Shown: piece after piece, positions 1 to 7,131 of the stretch
Numbering within the stretch: position 1 is the first letter of the stretch
Layout: the number at the start of each line of letters is the position of its first letter
Assembly (NCBI GenBank): GCA_963828075.1
Contig: CAWHDH010000021.1
Location: 2,294,001 to 2,358,000 of the forward strand
From: JACCYI01 sp963828075
GTDB taxonomy: Bacteria > Actinomycetota > Thermoleophilia > Solirubrobacterales > Solirubrobacteraceae
Direction of reading: 5' to 3'
Length of the DNA stretch: 64,000 bases
Notes under the pieces: model-generated
Told to the model about the DNA's origin: nothing
Seen by the model: only the letters and a program-made list of their open reading frames with translations
The model's database searches: none
Translations under genes and position numbers: made by a program

Positions 1-435
1 AGCGATCTGGTCCTTGCCGGAGACCTCCTTGGACTGATCGCCGATGTGGGCGACGACCAGGTCGACGGCGCGCTCGATGCCGCGCTTGAGCGCGAGCGGG
101 TTGGCGCCGGCGGCCACGTTCTTGAGGCCCTGCTTGACGATCGCCTGCGCGAGCACGGTCGCCGTGGTGGTGCCGTCGCCGGCCACGTCGTTGGTCGCCG
201 TGGCGACCTCGCGGACGAGCTGGGCGCCCTGGTTCTGGAAGACGTCCTGGACCTCGATCTCACGGGCGATGGTGACGCCGTCGTTCGTGATCGTGGGAGC
301 GCCGAACTTCTTGTCGAGGACGACGTAGCGACCCTTCGGGCCGAGCGTGACCTTCACCGCGTTGGCGACGGCGTTGACGCCCTGCTCCAGCGCGTTGCGG
401 GCCTCGACGTCGTACTTCAGTTCCTTGTGAGCCAT
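1..435 (-). CDS. groEL: 60 kDa chaperonin GroEL (N-terminal part, runs off the window)
   Basis: Only the first 145 codons are present; the gene continues past the left edge. It encodes the ATP-dependent barrel chaperonin that folds cytosolic proteins with GroES. The start reads MAHKELKYDVEARNALEQG, and the ATP-binding signature GDGTTTATVLAQ lies near residues 86-97, both diagnostic of the family. It lies 32 bp downstream of groES on the same strand, so the two form the usual groES-groEL operon under the CIRCE-bearing promoter upstream. An AGAGGAAAG-like purine stretch just upstream of the ATG can act as ribosome binding site. Whether this is the only groEL copy cannot be seen here. Confidence 0.97.
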   Translation of the reverse strand, partial: MAHKELKYDVEARNALEQGVNAVANAVKVTLGPKGRYVVLDKKFGAPTITNDGVTIAREIEVQDVFQNQGAQLVREVATATNDVAGDGTTTATVLAQAIVKQGLKNVAAGANPLALKRGIERAVDLVVAHIGDQSKEVSGKDQIA

Positions 436-467
436 GTGTTCTCTTTCCTCTAGTTCTCTAAGTCGCT

Positions 468-761
468 CTAGGACTGGACCTTGGCGAGCACGTCGGACTC
501 GCGAAGGACCAGCAGGTCCTCGCCGTCGACCTTGATCTCGGTGCCGCCGTACTTGGAGTAGAGGACCTCGTCACCCTCGGCGACGTCGAGCGGGATGCGC
601 TTCTCGCCCTCGTCGTCGTAGCGGCCGTCGCCGACCGCGATGACCTTCCCCTTCTGGGGCTTCTCCTTCGCGGTGTCGGGAAGGACGAGGCCGGAAGCGG
701 TCGTCGTCTCCTCGTCGACTGCCTTGACGATCAGTCGATCGCCCAAGGGCTTGAGATTCAT
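468..761 (-). CDS. groES: 10 kDa co-chaperonin GroES
   Basis: This 97-residue protein caps the GroEL ring during the folding cycle. The sequence has the family start MNLKPLGDRLIVK, the mobile loop around TTASGLVLPDTAKEKPQKG, and the C-terminal YSKYGGTEIK block, at normal family length. The ATG at 761 was chosen over an upstream in-frame ATG at 857 because it matches the family N-terminus and has GGAGG about 10 bases upstream. The longer version would also start inside the promoter and CIRCE region. It is first in the operon with groEL and almost certainly heat-shock controlled by HrcA. Confidence 0.97.
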   Translation of the reverse strand: MNLKPLGDRLIVKAVDEETTTASGLVLPDTAKEKPQKGKVIAVGDGRYDDEGEKRIPLDVAEGDEVLYSKYGGTEIKVDGEDLLVLRESDVLAKVQS

Positions 762-792
762 CTGGAAGACCTCCAATGGAAGTTTGCACGCC

Positions 793-819
793 TTGGCACT
801 CTCACTGGTCGAGTGCCAA
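793..819 (-). promoter_or_regulatory. CIRCE operator, inner copy (HrcA site)
   Basis: The sequence TTGGCACTC-N9-GAGTGCCAA is a perfect 9-bp inverted repeat with the canonical 9-base spacer. It matches the CIRCE consensus (TTAGCACTC-N9-GAGTGCTAA) except for one symmetric change in each arm. It lies at the expected transcription start, between the promoter and the groES ribosome binding site. HrcA binding here would block the operon at normal temperature. Confidence 0.95.
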
Positions 820-828
820 CCGGCGGGC

Positions 829-857
829 AGTCTATGACGCCGGGACCGGATCTTCAA
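829..857 (-). promoter_or_regulatory. Sigma-A type promoter of groES-groEL
   Basis: Read on the minus strand there is TTGAAG (857-852), a 17-base spacer, and TAGACT (834-829). This is a close match to a housekeeping -35/-10 promoter with optimal spacing. Transcription would start near position 822, immediately before the inner CIRCE element at 819-793. That is the classic arrangement for HrcA repression. The assignment is from sequence only; no start site is known. Confidence 0.7.
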
Positions 858-864
858 GAGCCGT

Positions 865-891
865 TTGGCACTCGGGTATGGGGAGTGCCAG
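865..891 (-). promoter_or_regulatory. CIRCE operator, outer copy
   Basis: A second CIRCE, TTGGCACTC-N9-GAGTGCCAG, differs from the inner copy only in the last base of one arm. It lies just upstream of the groES -35 box and 27 bp before the GTG of the divergent methyltransferase. HrcA bound here could therefore help repress groES or affect the divergent gene. Its centre is 72 bp from that of the inner copy. Confidence 0.9.
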
Positions 892-918
892 AGCTGACGT
901 CCGCGCTACTGTCGAAGG

Positions 919-1695
919 GTGGGTTCGGCACCCCCGCTCCCAAGCAACGTGCAGCTGTGGATGACCGGCGACTTCGTCGCCGAGTACGCGACGCGCCGTC
1001 TCGAGGTCCCCGAGCAGCTGCTGCTGCTCCGCCACCGCGACGCGCTGTCCGGGAGGGTCCTGGACCTCGGATGCGGCGCCGGGCGGCTCACGGGCTACCT
1101 CGCCGAGCTGAGCCCGGAGGTGCACGCCATCGACATCTCGCCGACGATGCTCGCCCATTCGACGCAGGCGTATCCCGGCGTGACGTTCGAGGAGCGCGAC
1201 CTCCGCGACCTCGGGGGGTTCGGCGACGGCACGTTCGACGCGGTGGTGGCGGCCTGCAACATGCTCGACGCGTTCGACCAAGACGAACGCCTCATGGTGC
1301 TGGGCGAGATCCATCGCATCCTGGCGCCCGGCGGGGTGCTGCTGATGTCGTCGCACAACCGCGCCTACATCCCGCACCTGCACGGCCCCCGGTGGCTGCT
1401 CTCACGCCACCCGCAGCTGCTGGCTGAGCGAATCGGGCGCTTCCCGCAGCGGATGCGCAACCACAGGCGCGTACGCGACCGGCAGCGCTCGGAGGCCGAG
1501 TACGCGATCGTCAACGACGACGCCCACGACTACCGGTTCCTGCACTACTACATCGCTCCGGACGCGATGGCCCGCCAGCTCACCGGCCTCGGCTTCGAGG
1601 TGCTCGACCGCCTGGACCTCGACGGGCGCAGCATCGGCGCCGGCGAGGACGCCGCGCACTGCGTCCAGATCCACTACGCCGCGCGCCGCCCGTAG
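919..1695 (+). CDS. Class I SAM-dependent methyltransferase
   Basis: A 258-residue protein with a Rossmann methyltransferase fold. The SAM-binding motif I is VLDLGCGAGRLTGYL, followed by an acidic motif II (HAIDIS) and the motif-III region FDAVVAACNMLDAF. The LAPGGVLLMSSHN strand is typical of Methyltransf_11/25 enzymes. The methyl acceptor cannot be told from sequence. The GTG at 919 gives the longest protein; GTG 949 and ATG 961 are also possible, since none has a clear ribosome binding site. It is divergent from groES, with a CIRCE element in the shared intergenic region, so mild heat-shock co-regulation is possible. Confidence 0.85.
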   Translation: MGSAPPLPSNVQLWMTGDFVAEYATRRLEVPEQLLLLRHRDALSGRVLDLGCGAGRLTGYLAELSPEVHAIDISPTMLAHSTQAYPGVTFEERDLRDLGGFGDGTFDAVVAACNMLDAFDQDERLMVLGEIHRILAPGGVLLMSSHNRAYIPHLHGPRWLLSRHPQLLAERIGRFPQRMRNHRRVRDRQRSEAEYAIVNDDAHDYRFLHYYIAPDAMARQLTGLGFEVLDRLDLDGRSIGAGEDAAHCVQIHYAARRP

Positions 1696-1699
1696 CTGT

Positions 1700-2098
1700 C
1701 TAGTTCTGCGCCCCGCCGACGCCGCGGAGGCGGTCCTGCAGGTCGGGCGGGTTCTCGATGACCTGGGAGAAGCGCACGACCGTCACCGTGTCCTCGGCGG
1801 AGACCTCGCGGCCGTAGATCTGCTCCAGGAAGTGGATCAGCTCCTCGGTGCGGCGGAACTCCGGGTTGTCGTGCTCGATGTCGCGCGGCGAGAGCTCGCG
1901 GATGCGCTTGACCTCGACGTTGTCGATCACGGCCTGGAAGAGCTTCTCCCGCGGGGAGTACTGGTAGCCGACCGTCACCAGGACCACCTGGTTCTTCCGG
2001 TACTTGTGCGACTTGTCGCCGAGGCGGATGGTCGCCGTCTTGCGACCCCGCTTCATCTGGTCGGCGAAGACGGTGGAGTAGAAGTTGAGGGCCTGCAT
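1700..2098 (-). CDS. ASCH (PUA-like) domain protein
   Basis: A 132-residue protein whose whole length fits an ASCH domain, a PUA-like beta-barrel thought to bind RNA. Visible features are the N-terminal FYSTVFADQMKRGRKTATIRLGDK segment (ASCH proteins carry a conserved GxKxxxxR-type motif here) and the strand pattern that follows. It ends 4 bp from the convergent methyltransferase stop, and starts 14 bp downstream of the Nudix gene on the same strand, so it probably belongs to that operon. The RNA target is unknown. Confidence 0.75.
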   Translation of the reverse strand: MQALNFYSTVFADQMKRGRKTATIRLGDKSHKYRKNQVVLVTVGYQYSPREKLFQAVIDNVEVKRIRELSPRDIEHDNPEFRRTEELIHFLEQIYGREVSAEDTVTVVRFSQVIENPPDLQDRLRGVGGAQN

Positions 2099-2112
2099 TC
2101 TGCGGCGGCAGA

Positions 2113-2526
2113 CTATCGGTCCGCGGCGAGCTTCGACAATGCGCGCTCGATCATGTCGCGCTCGCCCGGATAGCTGAGCTTGGTTCTGGCCTCTTGCAGG
2201 GGGATCCAGCGGGCGTCGTCGACCTCGTGGTCGTGGTCGGCGGTGTCGCCCGAGCGGTAGCGGAACAGGTGGAAGTGAACGGTCTTGAAGACCCTTCGGC
2301 CCCCGCGCCGGTACCAGTAGCGGACGGCCCCGAGCTCGCCGACGTGGTCGGCGTCGATCCCCGTCTCCTCGCGCACCTCGCGGGCCGCCGTCTCGGCTCC
2401 GGACTCGCCGGCGTTGGCGCCGCCCTTGGGCAGCCCCAGCACCCGCTTGCCGCGAGGGACGATGACCACGACGTCGTCGCCGCGGATCACGACCCCGCCG
2501 TGGGAGGTCTCGCGCTCAGTAGACAT
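2113..2526 (-). CDS. Nudix hydrolase
   Basis: A 137-residue Nudix protein that hydrolyses a nucleoside diphosphate linked to another moiety. The full Nudix box GX5EX7REUXEEXGU is present at residues 35-57 (G35, E41, R49-E50, E53-E54, G56). These residues coordinate the catalytic metals. The substrate is not predictable; the short single-domain form resembles diadenosine polyphosphate or house-cleaning Nudix enzymes. Its start overlaps the end of the Crp-like regulator by 11 bp, which suggests translational coupling. Confidence 0.9.
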   Translation of the reverse strand: MSTERETSHGGVVIRGDDVVVIVPRGKRVLGLPKGGANAGESGAETAAREVREETGIDADHVGELGAVRYWYRRGGRRVFKTVHFHLFRYRSGDTADHDHEVDDARWIPLQEARTKLSYPGERDMIERALSKLAADR

Positions 2527-3211
2527 AGCCCTCCAGCGCCGCCGGGTCGTGGACCGTCAGCCGGCCGCGGCCCTGGGAGATCACCCCGGCACGCTCGAGG
2601 ACGGCCAGGAACCGGCTCGCCGACTCGCGCGAGGATCCGGCGAGCTGGGCGAGCTCGGCCTGGGTGGCGGTCACGAGGACGTCGGCGGCCGCCGCCCCCT
2701 CGGCCTGCGCCTCGACGACGAGCTGGGCCAGGACGGAGGCGACGCGGCTCTGGACGGTCTGGAAGGACTGGCGGGCGAGGCGCTCGTTGGCGGCCCGCAG
2801 CCGCCGGCCGAGCGCGATGACGAGCTTGACCGCGATGTCGGGGTGCTCGCGCATCAGCCGCCGCATGTCCTTTCCGAGCACCGCGATGACCCCGAGGCCG
2901 TCGATCGCCTCGACGGTGGCCGAGCGGCGCTCGTCGTCGAACATGGCGAGCTCGCCGAAGATGTCGCCGGGGCCGAAGGTGGCGAGCGTCAGCTGGCGGC
3001 CGTCGGTGTGCTCGCGCACGGCCCGGGCGTGCCCGGACCGCACGACGTAACAGGTGTCCGAGTCGTCGCCCTCGCGGAAGACGACCTCACCGCGGTCGAA
3101 CGTCCGGGGCACCGCCACCGCGGCGACCTGGGCCAGGTCGGGCGGCCCCAGCTCGGCGAACGCCGGCACCGCCCCCAGCAACTCGATGGTGTCGGCGGTG
3201 CCGGACGGCAT
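2516..3211 (-). CDS. Crp/Fnr-family transcriptional regulator
   Basis: A 231-residue regulator with an N-terminal cyclic-nucleotide-binding beta roll (about 10-125). The phosphate-binding-cassette-like stretch GDIFGELAMFDDERRSATV contains the G-E-L-A...R-S-A pattern of true cNMP binders. A long dimerisation helix follows, then a C-terminal winged helix (about 165-225) with SSRESASRFLAVLERAGVI as recognition helix. It probably senses cAMP. First gene of a Crp-Nudix-ASCH run, overlapping the Nudix gene by 11 bp. Confidence 0.9.
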   Translation of the reverse strand: MPSGTADTIELLGAVPAFAELGPPDLAQVAAVAVPRTFDRGEVVFREGDDSDTCYVVRSGHARAVREHTDGRQLTLATFGPGDIFGELAMFDDERRSATVEAIDGLGVIAVLGKDMRRLMREHPDIAVKLVIALGRRLRAANERLARQSFQTVQSRVASVLAQLVVEAQAEGAAAADVLVTATQAELAQLAGSSRESASRFLAVLERAGVISQGRGRLTVHDPAALEGYVY

Positions 3212-3294
3212 CGCCCTTCAATAGCACAGGTATCTAGGGACTGAGCCGGGGATCCCCAGCCCCGACAGGATCCACAGACGATCGGAGGATCAGG

Positions 3295-4554
3295 TCAGAC
3301 AGCATCCAGCGCGCGCTCGCGCCCCCGCCGCACGCGCCGCCGGCCCATCAGGGCGAGCGGCACGGCGAGCAGGGCGAGCGGGAGCGCGACGGCCAGCGCG
3401 ATGAGCGCGGCGCCGGCGACGACCTCGAGCATGCGAACCGCGTCGCGCACGGCGTCGGCGGGGGTCCAGCGGCCGTCGTCGACGGTGGCGCCGGTCGCGG
3501 CCGGGTCGCCGGTGACCGTCACGGCGACCTTCGAGAGGCTCGCGCGGCGGTTGGCGGAGGCGAGGTCGCCCTTGGCGTCGGCGATGTTCGCGTTGACGCG
3601 GCGCAGGCGGGCGCGCAGCGCGTTGGTCGGGTTGTCCTCGAGGCGCTTCAGCAGGCCGCTCCGCTCCGCCCGGCCCTCCTCGAGCCGCTCCTCGGCCGAC
3701 CGCACCGTGCGGGTGATGTCGAGGCTGCTCTGGGTCCGCGAGCGGACGTTCGCCAGCTCGGAGAGGTCGGCGAGCGTGGCGGTGAGGCGCTGCGACGGGA
3801 TGCGCAGCTCGAAGCGCGCGCTGCCGCCGGTGGGGTTGGCGTCGACGCTCGAGCGCGCGACGAATCCGCCGGCCGCGTCGGTGACGCGGGAGACGCCCGC
3901 GGCGACCTCCTCGAGGCGCTCGGGGAGCGCGGCGAGCTCGATGGCGGCCGAGTGCTCGACGGAGCGGCCCCGTGGCTTCGGAGCGGTCCCCGACGGCGGG
4001 GTGGGCAGGGTGGGCTCCTCGCCCTCGGCGGCCGGCTTGGTGGACCGCTGGAGGGCCGACGAGTCATCGGCCTGCGACGGCGCGGGCTCCGCACTGCGGG
4101 CTGCGGTGTCGACGTCCGGGATCGGGGTCTCGGGGGCGCCGCCTCCGCTGCCGCCCGCGCTGCTGTCCCCGGCGGGGGCGCCGCTTCTCTCGACGGCGGA
4201 GGTAGCCATGTCGCCGCCGCCGCCGCCGCCGCTGAGCACGGGCGGGATCACGGTGATGCCGATGGCGACGGTGGCAAGCGCGCCGGCGAGGGCCAGGCTC
4301 GGGGGGCGCAGCCACCGCCGGCGCGGCTTCGGCGGGGCCAGGCGGACGGCCCGCGGCGCTTTGCCGCTGAAGCCGCCCTCGGCCCACTCGTCGAGGCTGC
4401 GGGCGAAGTACGGAGACGGATCGGGCCGCTCCGCGCGCAGGGCGCGGGTCAGCTCGGCGATGTCGGCCAGGTCGGGTTCGACCTCGCGACCGGCGAGGAC
4501 GTCGTCGATGGCAGCGAGCTCGCGCTCGGCGAAGGGTGTGGGCTCAGGCGTCAT
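3295..4554 (-). CDS. DUF4349 membrane protein, probable anti-sigma partner
   Basis: A 419-residue membrane protein with three parts. There is a cytosolic N-terminal segment (1-80), a transmembrane helix (about 86-107) followed by a Gly/Ser/Pro-rich linker, and a DUF4349 extracytoplasmic region with a long coiled coil. A second membrane span lies near the C-terminus (about 375-405). The start at 4554 overlaps the sigma gene end as ATGACGCCTGA, so the two are translationally coupled. That coupling suggests it anchors or inhibits the sigma factor. It lacks the HxxxCxxC zinc motif of ZAS anti-sigmas, so this role is inference. Confidence 0.75.
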   Translation of the reverse strand: MTPEPTPFAERELAAIDDVLAGREVEPDLADIAELTRALRAERPDPSPYFARSLDEWAEGGFSGKAPRAVRLAPPKPRRRWLRPPSLALAGALATVAIGITVIPPVLSGGGGGGDMATSAVERSGAPAGDSSAGGSGGGAPETPIPDVDTAARSAEPAPSQADDSSALQRSTKPAAEGEEPTLPTPPSGTAPKPRGRSVEHSAAIELAALPERLEEVAAGVSRVTDAAGGFVARSSVDANPTGGSARFELRIPSQRLTATLADLSELANVRSRTQSSLDITRTVRSAEERLEEGRAERSGLLKRLEDNPTNALRARLRRVNANIADAKGDLASANRRASLSKVAVTVTGDPAATGATVDDGRWTPADAVRDAVRMLEVVAGAALIALAVALPLALLAVPLALMGRRRVRRGRERALDAV

Positions 4555-5086
4555 CGAGGGCCTTTCGAAGCTTCTGCATGGCACGGTGAAGGCGGGTACC
4601 GGCGTTGGACTCGTTCACGCCGAGGACTGCGGCGACCTCGGCGTTGTCGAGGCCGGCGTGGAACTTCAGGGCGATCAGCTCGCGGTCGCGCGGCTCGAGC
4701 TGGGTGAGCGCGGCGCGGACGGCGGCGCGGCGGACAGCGGCCTCGGCCTCGTCCTCCGGGGCGGGGGTGTCCGGGTCGGCCGGCTCGGCGTCGAGCGGCA
4801 GCTGGCGCTTGCGCCGGCGCAGCTCATCAAGGGCCGCGTTGCGTGCGATGCCGAACAGCCAGGCGCGCGGCGACCCGCGCCGTGCGTCGTAGCCGCGGCG
4901 GCGCTTGTAGGCGCGCTCGAACGTGATTGCGGTGACGTCCTCGGCGGCCGAGCGGTCGCGCAGGAGCGTGGCGATGTAGCCGTATATGTCGTCGCGCGCG
5001 GCTCTGTAGAGGAGCTCGAAGTCGACGACTTGGGGTTCTGCCAGGGTGGCGCTCACATCGGAACTACGCTTGCGCCGGAGATCCAT
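4544..5086 (-). CDS. ECF RNA polymerase sigma factor
   Basis: A 180-residue extracytoplasmic-function sigma factor. Region 2 begins at FELLYRAARDDIYGYIATLLRDRSAAEDVTAITFERAYKRR, with the R-x-W-L-F-x-I-A-R-N core of region 2.4. Region 4 is LEPRDRELIALKFHAGLDNAEVAAVLGVNESNAGTRLHRAMQKLR. The ATG at 5086 was chosen; in-frame ATGs at 5110 and 5137 would run into the divergent secreted-protein gene. It overlaps the DUF4349 gene, its likely regulator, by 11 bp. Its target promoters cannot be deduced here. Confidence 0.88.
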   Translation of the reverse strand: MDLRRKRSSDVSATLAEPQVVDFELLYRAARDDIYGYIATLLRDRSAAEDVTAITFERAYKRRRGYDARRGSPRAWLFGIARNAALDELRRRKRQLPLDAEPADPDTPAPEDEAEAAVRRAAVRAALTQLEPRDRELIALKFHAGLDNAEVAAVLGVNESNAGTRLHRAMQKLRKALDDA

Positions 5087-5139
5087 CACAGAAGTGTGCA
5101 GCGAAACCATCCCGGCCCTCGGCTGTTGTGCTCTCACAC

Positions 5140-5646
5140 ATGCTCCGCACCCCGCTGATCACCGCCCTGGCACTCCTCGTCCTGGCCGCCCCGGCGTCCG
5201 CCCAGACCAAGCGCGACCGTGCCGTGCAGCGCTCGCCGGACCTGTGGGCGACCGTCAACGTCTGCGACACGCCGGCCCGCCCCGACGTCGTCGGGATCCG
5301 CGGCTCGATGCCGGGCTCCGGCAAGTCGGAGACGCTCTACATGCGCTTCCAGGTCCAGTACCTCGACGGCGCCGACAACAAATGGCACAACATCGAGACG
5401 GGCGCCGACTCGCGCTGGGTCCGCGTCGGGCGCACCCGCACCCGCCCGCTGGAGTCGGGCTTCTCCTTCACCTTCGCACCACCCACCGACGGCGGCACCT
5501 CGACGCTGCGCGGCGCGGTGACCTTCCGCTGGCGCGCGAAGGGGCGCACCATCCGCAGGTACCGCGAGTTGACCGAGGCGGGCCACAAGTCGACGCGCGG
5601 CGCCGACCCCGCCGGCTTCAGCGCGGCACAGTGCGAGCTGCGCTGA
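5140..5646 (+). CDS. Secreted protein of unknown function
   Basis: A 168-residue protein with a clear signal peptide (LRTPLITALALLVLAAPASAQ, likely cleaved after ASA). The mature part has about 145 residues, is rich in beta-strand-like segments and aromatics (RFQVQYLDG, FSFTFAPP, VTFRWRAKG), and has cysteines near each end (VNVCDTP and AQCELR) that could form a disulfide. I do not recognise a family. It diverges from the ECF sigma gene by about 50 bp and could be a target of it. ATG 5140 is preferred to GTG 5128. It ends inside the 3' end of the convergent GDPD gene (29-bp overlap). Confidence 0.75.
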   Translation: MLRTPLITALALLVLAAPASAQTKRDRAVQRSPDLWATVNVCDTPARPDVVGIRGSMPGSGKSETLYMRFQVQYLDGADNKWHNIETGADSRWVRVGRTRTRPLESGFSFTFAPPTDGGTSTLRGAVTFRWRAKGRTIRRYRELTEAGHKSTRGADPAGFSAAQCELR

Positions 5647-6349
5647 GCGCGGCGAACAGCCGCGGATCGTTGGAGATGACGCCGGTGACGCCGAGGCGCT
5701 CGAGCGCGCCGATCGTCGCCGCGTCGTCGACCGTCCAGACGTAGAGCTCCCCGCCCGCCGCGTCCACCGCCCGCACCAGCGCGGGGGTGACGAGCCGGTA
5801 GTGGGCCATCACCGCGTGGCAGCGGCCGGCGCGCAGCGCCCGCCCGGCCTGGGTCGGGAGGGTGCGCCGAAAGACCGACAGCGCTGCCAGCGCCGGCAGG
5901 ACCCAGACCTTGGACTCCGTGTAGTCCCGGCGGACCTTCGGCACCGCCCAGCCGCGGCGCAGCCCGGGCTCCATGGCGCGGATCGAGTCCAGCGAGCGCA
6001 GGTACTGCGAGGAGACCAGGGTGCGCTCGACGAGCCCGTGCTCGCGCAGCGCTTTGACGACGCGGCGCTCGTAGCCCGGCAACTTGAGGTCGACGTCGAG
6101 CTCGACGCCGTCGAACGCGGCGGACGCGAGGTGGGCGAGCCCCTCCTCGAACGTCGGCGCTTCCGAGAGGTCGTGCGTGTAGTCGTGGGCGAGCAGCAGC
6201 CGCGAGGTGGCCGGCGCGCGGTGGTCCTCGGGCAGGACGTCGAACTCGATCATGTCGACGCCGGCGGCCATCGCCGCGTCGAACGACGCGAGCGTGTTGC
6301 CGGGCACGACGAGGTCGGCGCCCTTGTGCCCGACCCGTCGCAGGCTCAC
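5618..6349 (-). CDS. Glycerophosphodiester phosphodiesterase, cytosolic type
   Basis: A 243-residue GDPD-family TIM barrel that hydrolyses glycerophosphodiesters to glycerol-3-phosphate and an alcohol. The metal and catalytic motifs are visible: VGHKGAD near the start (HKG in place of the usual HRG), IEFDV (E-x-D) and the second histidine in LLAHDYTHDLSEAP. No signal peptide is seen. The GTG at 6349 overlaps the nei2 stop as GTGA, so it is coupled to the DNA-repair genes upstream. The functional reason for that coupling is unclear. Confidence 0.88.
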   Translation of the reverse strand: MSLRRVGHKGADLVVPGNTLASFDAAMAAGVDMIEFDVLPEDHRAPATSRLLLAHDYTHDLSEAPTFEEGLAHLASAAFDGVELDVDLKLPGYERRVVKALREHGLVERTLVSSQYLRSLDSIRAMEPGLRRGWAVPKVRRDYTESKVWVLPALAALSVFRRTLPTQAGRALRAGRCHAVMAHYRLVTPALVRAVDAAGGELYVWTVDDAATIGALERLGVTGVISNDPRLFAALSAARTVPR

Positions 6350-7131
6350 GTCTGGCACCGCGGGCACCAGTAGGTTGTCCGGTTGTCGTCCCACTGGCCC
6401 TTCGAGCGGATCAGCGACTCCGGGCCACAGCGCGGGCACGGCAGCCCGGCGCGGCCGTAGATCTGCCGGTGGCGGTCCTGGTGGCCGTCGCGCGCGGACT
6501 GCTGCATCCGCGGTCGGCAGGCGCGCACGATCGCCAGGGCCTCCTCGTCGGAGACCGTCCCGGCGGGTCGCCAGGGGTCGATCCGCGCCTCGAAGCAGCT
6601 CTCCACCTTCCACAGGTTGCCGATTCCGGCCAGGATCCGCTGGTCGATCATCGCGTCGCCGATCGGGCGCGTCGGGTCGTCCTCGCGCAGCCGGCGCAGG
6701 AAACGCGCCTCGTCGAACTCGTCGGGCGCGAGGATGTCGGGCCCGAGGCCGGCGATCCGCCGGTCGAAGCGGGTCCGGGAGTCGGTCATCAGCTCGAGCA
6801 CCGGGCCGTCGAACTGGACGACCTCGCGGTCGCCGCGGCGGGCGACGAGCCACGCCCGCCGGGGCGAGCGCGACCACCGCGCACCGCGGTCGAACACCCG
6901 CCACGACCCGGTCATCCGCAGGTGCGAGTGGATCGTCAGCCCGCCCTCGAAACGCAGGAACAGATGCTTGCCGTGGGCGTCGACCGACGTCACCGTCTGC
7001 CCCGCCAGGCGCTCGGGCCAGCGGTCGCGCGCGAAGCGGCGGTGCGGCGTCGTCAGCTCGTCGGGGACGTGGCCTTCGAGGACAGGGCGGATCCGGCTCG
7101 CCGCGTAGTGGATCGTGTCGCCCTCGGGCAT
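6346..7131 (-). CDS. nei2: Fpg/Nei-family DNA glycosylase (Nei2-like)
   Basis: A 261-residue base-excision enzyme that removes oxidised bases and nicks abasic sites. The N-terminus MPEGDTI provides the catalytic Pro2 and Glu3 of the family. The H2TH region lies around DAMIDQRILAGIGNLWKVE, and a C-terminal zinc finger CPRC...CPRC closes the protein. MPEGDTIHYAA is typical of actinobacterial Nei2. Its ATG touches the lhr stop (TGATG). The lhr-nei2 pairing is also found in mycobacteria (from memory), which supports a joint role in DNA damage repair. Confidence 0.92.
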   Translation of the reverse strand: MPEGDTIHYAASRIRPVLEGHVPDELTTPHRRFARDRWPERLAGQTVTSVDAHGKHLFLRFEGGLTIHSHLRMTGSWRVFDRGARWSRSPRRAWLVARRGDREVVQFDGPVLELMTDSRTRFDRRIAGLGPDILAPDEFDEARFLRRLREDDPTRPIGDAMIDQRILAGIGNLWKVESCFEARIDPWRPAGTVSDEEALAIVRACRPRMQQSARDGHQDRHRQIYGRAGLPCPRCGPESLIRSKGQWDDNRTTYWCPRCQT

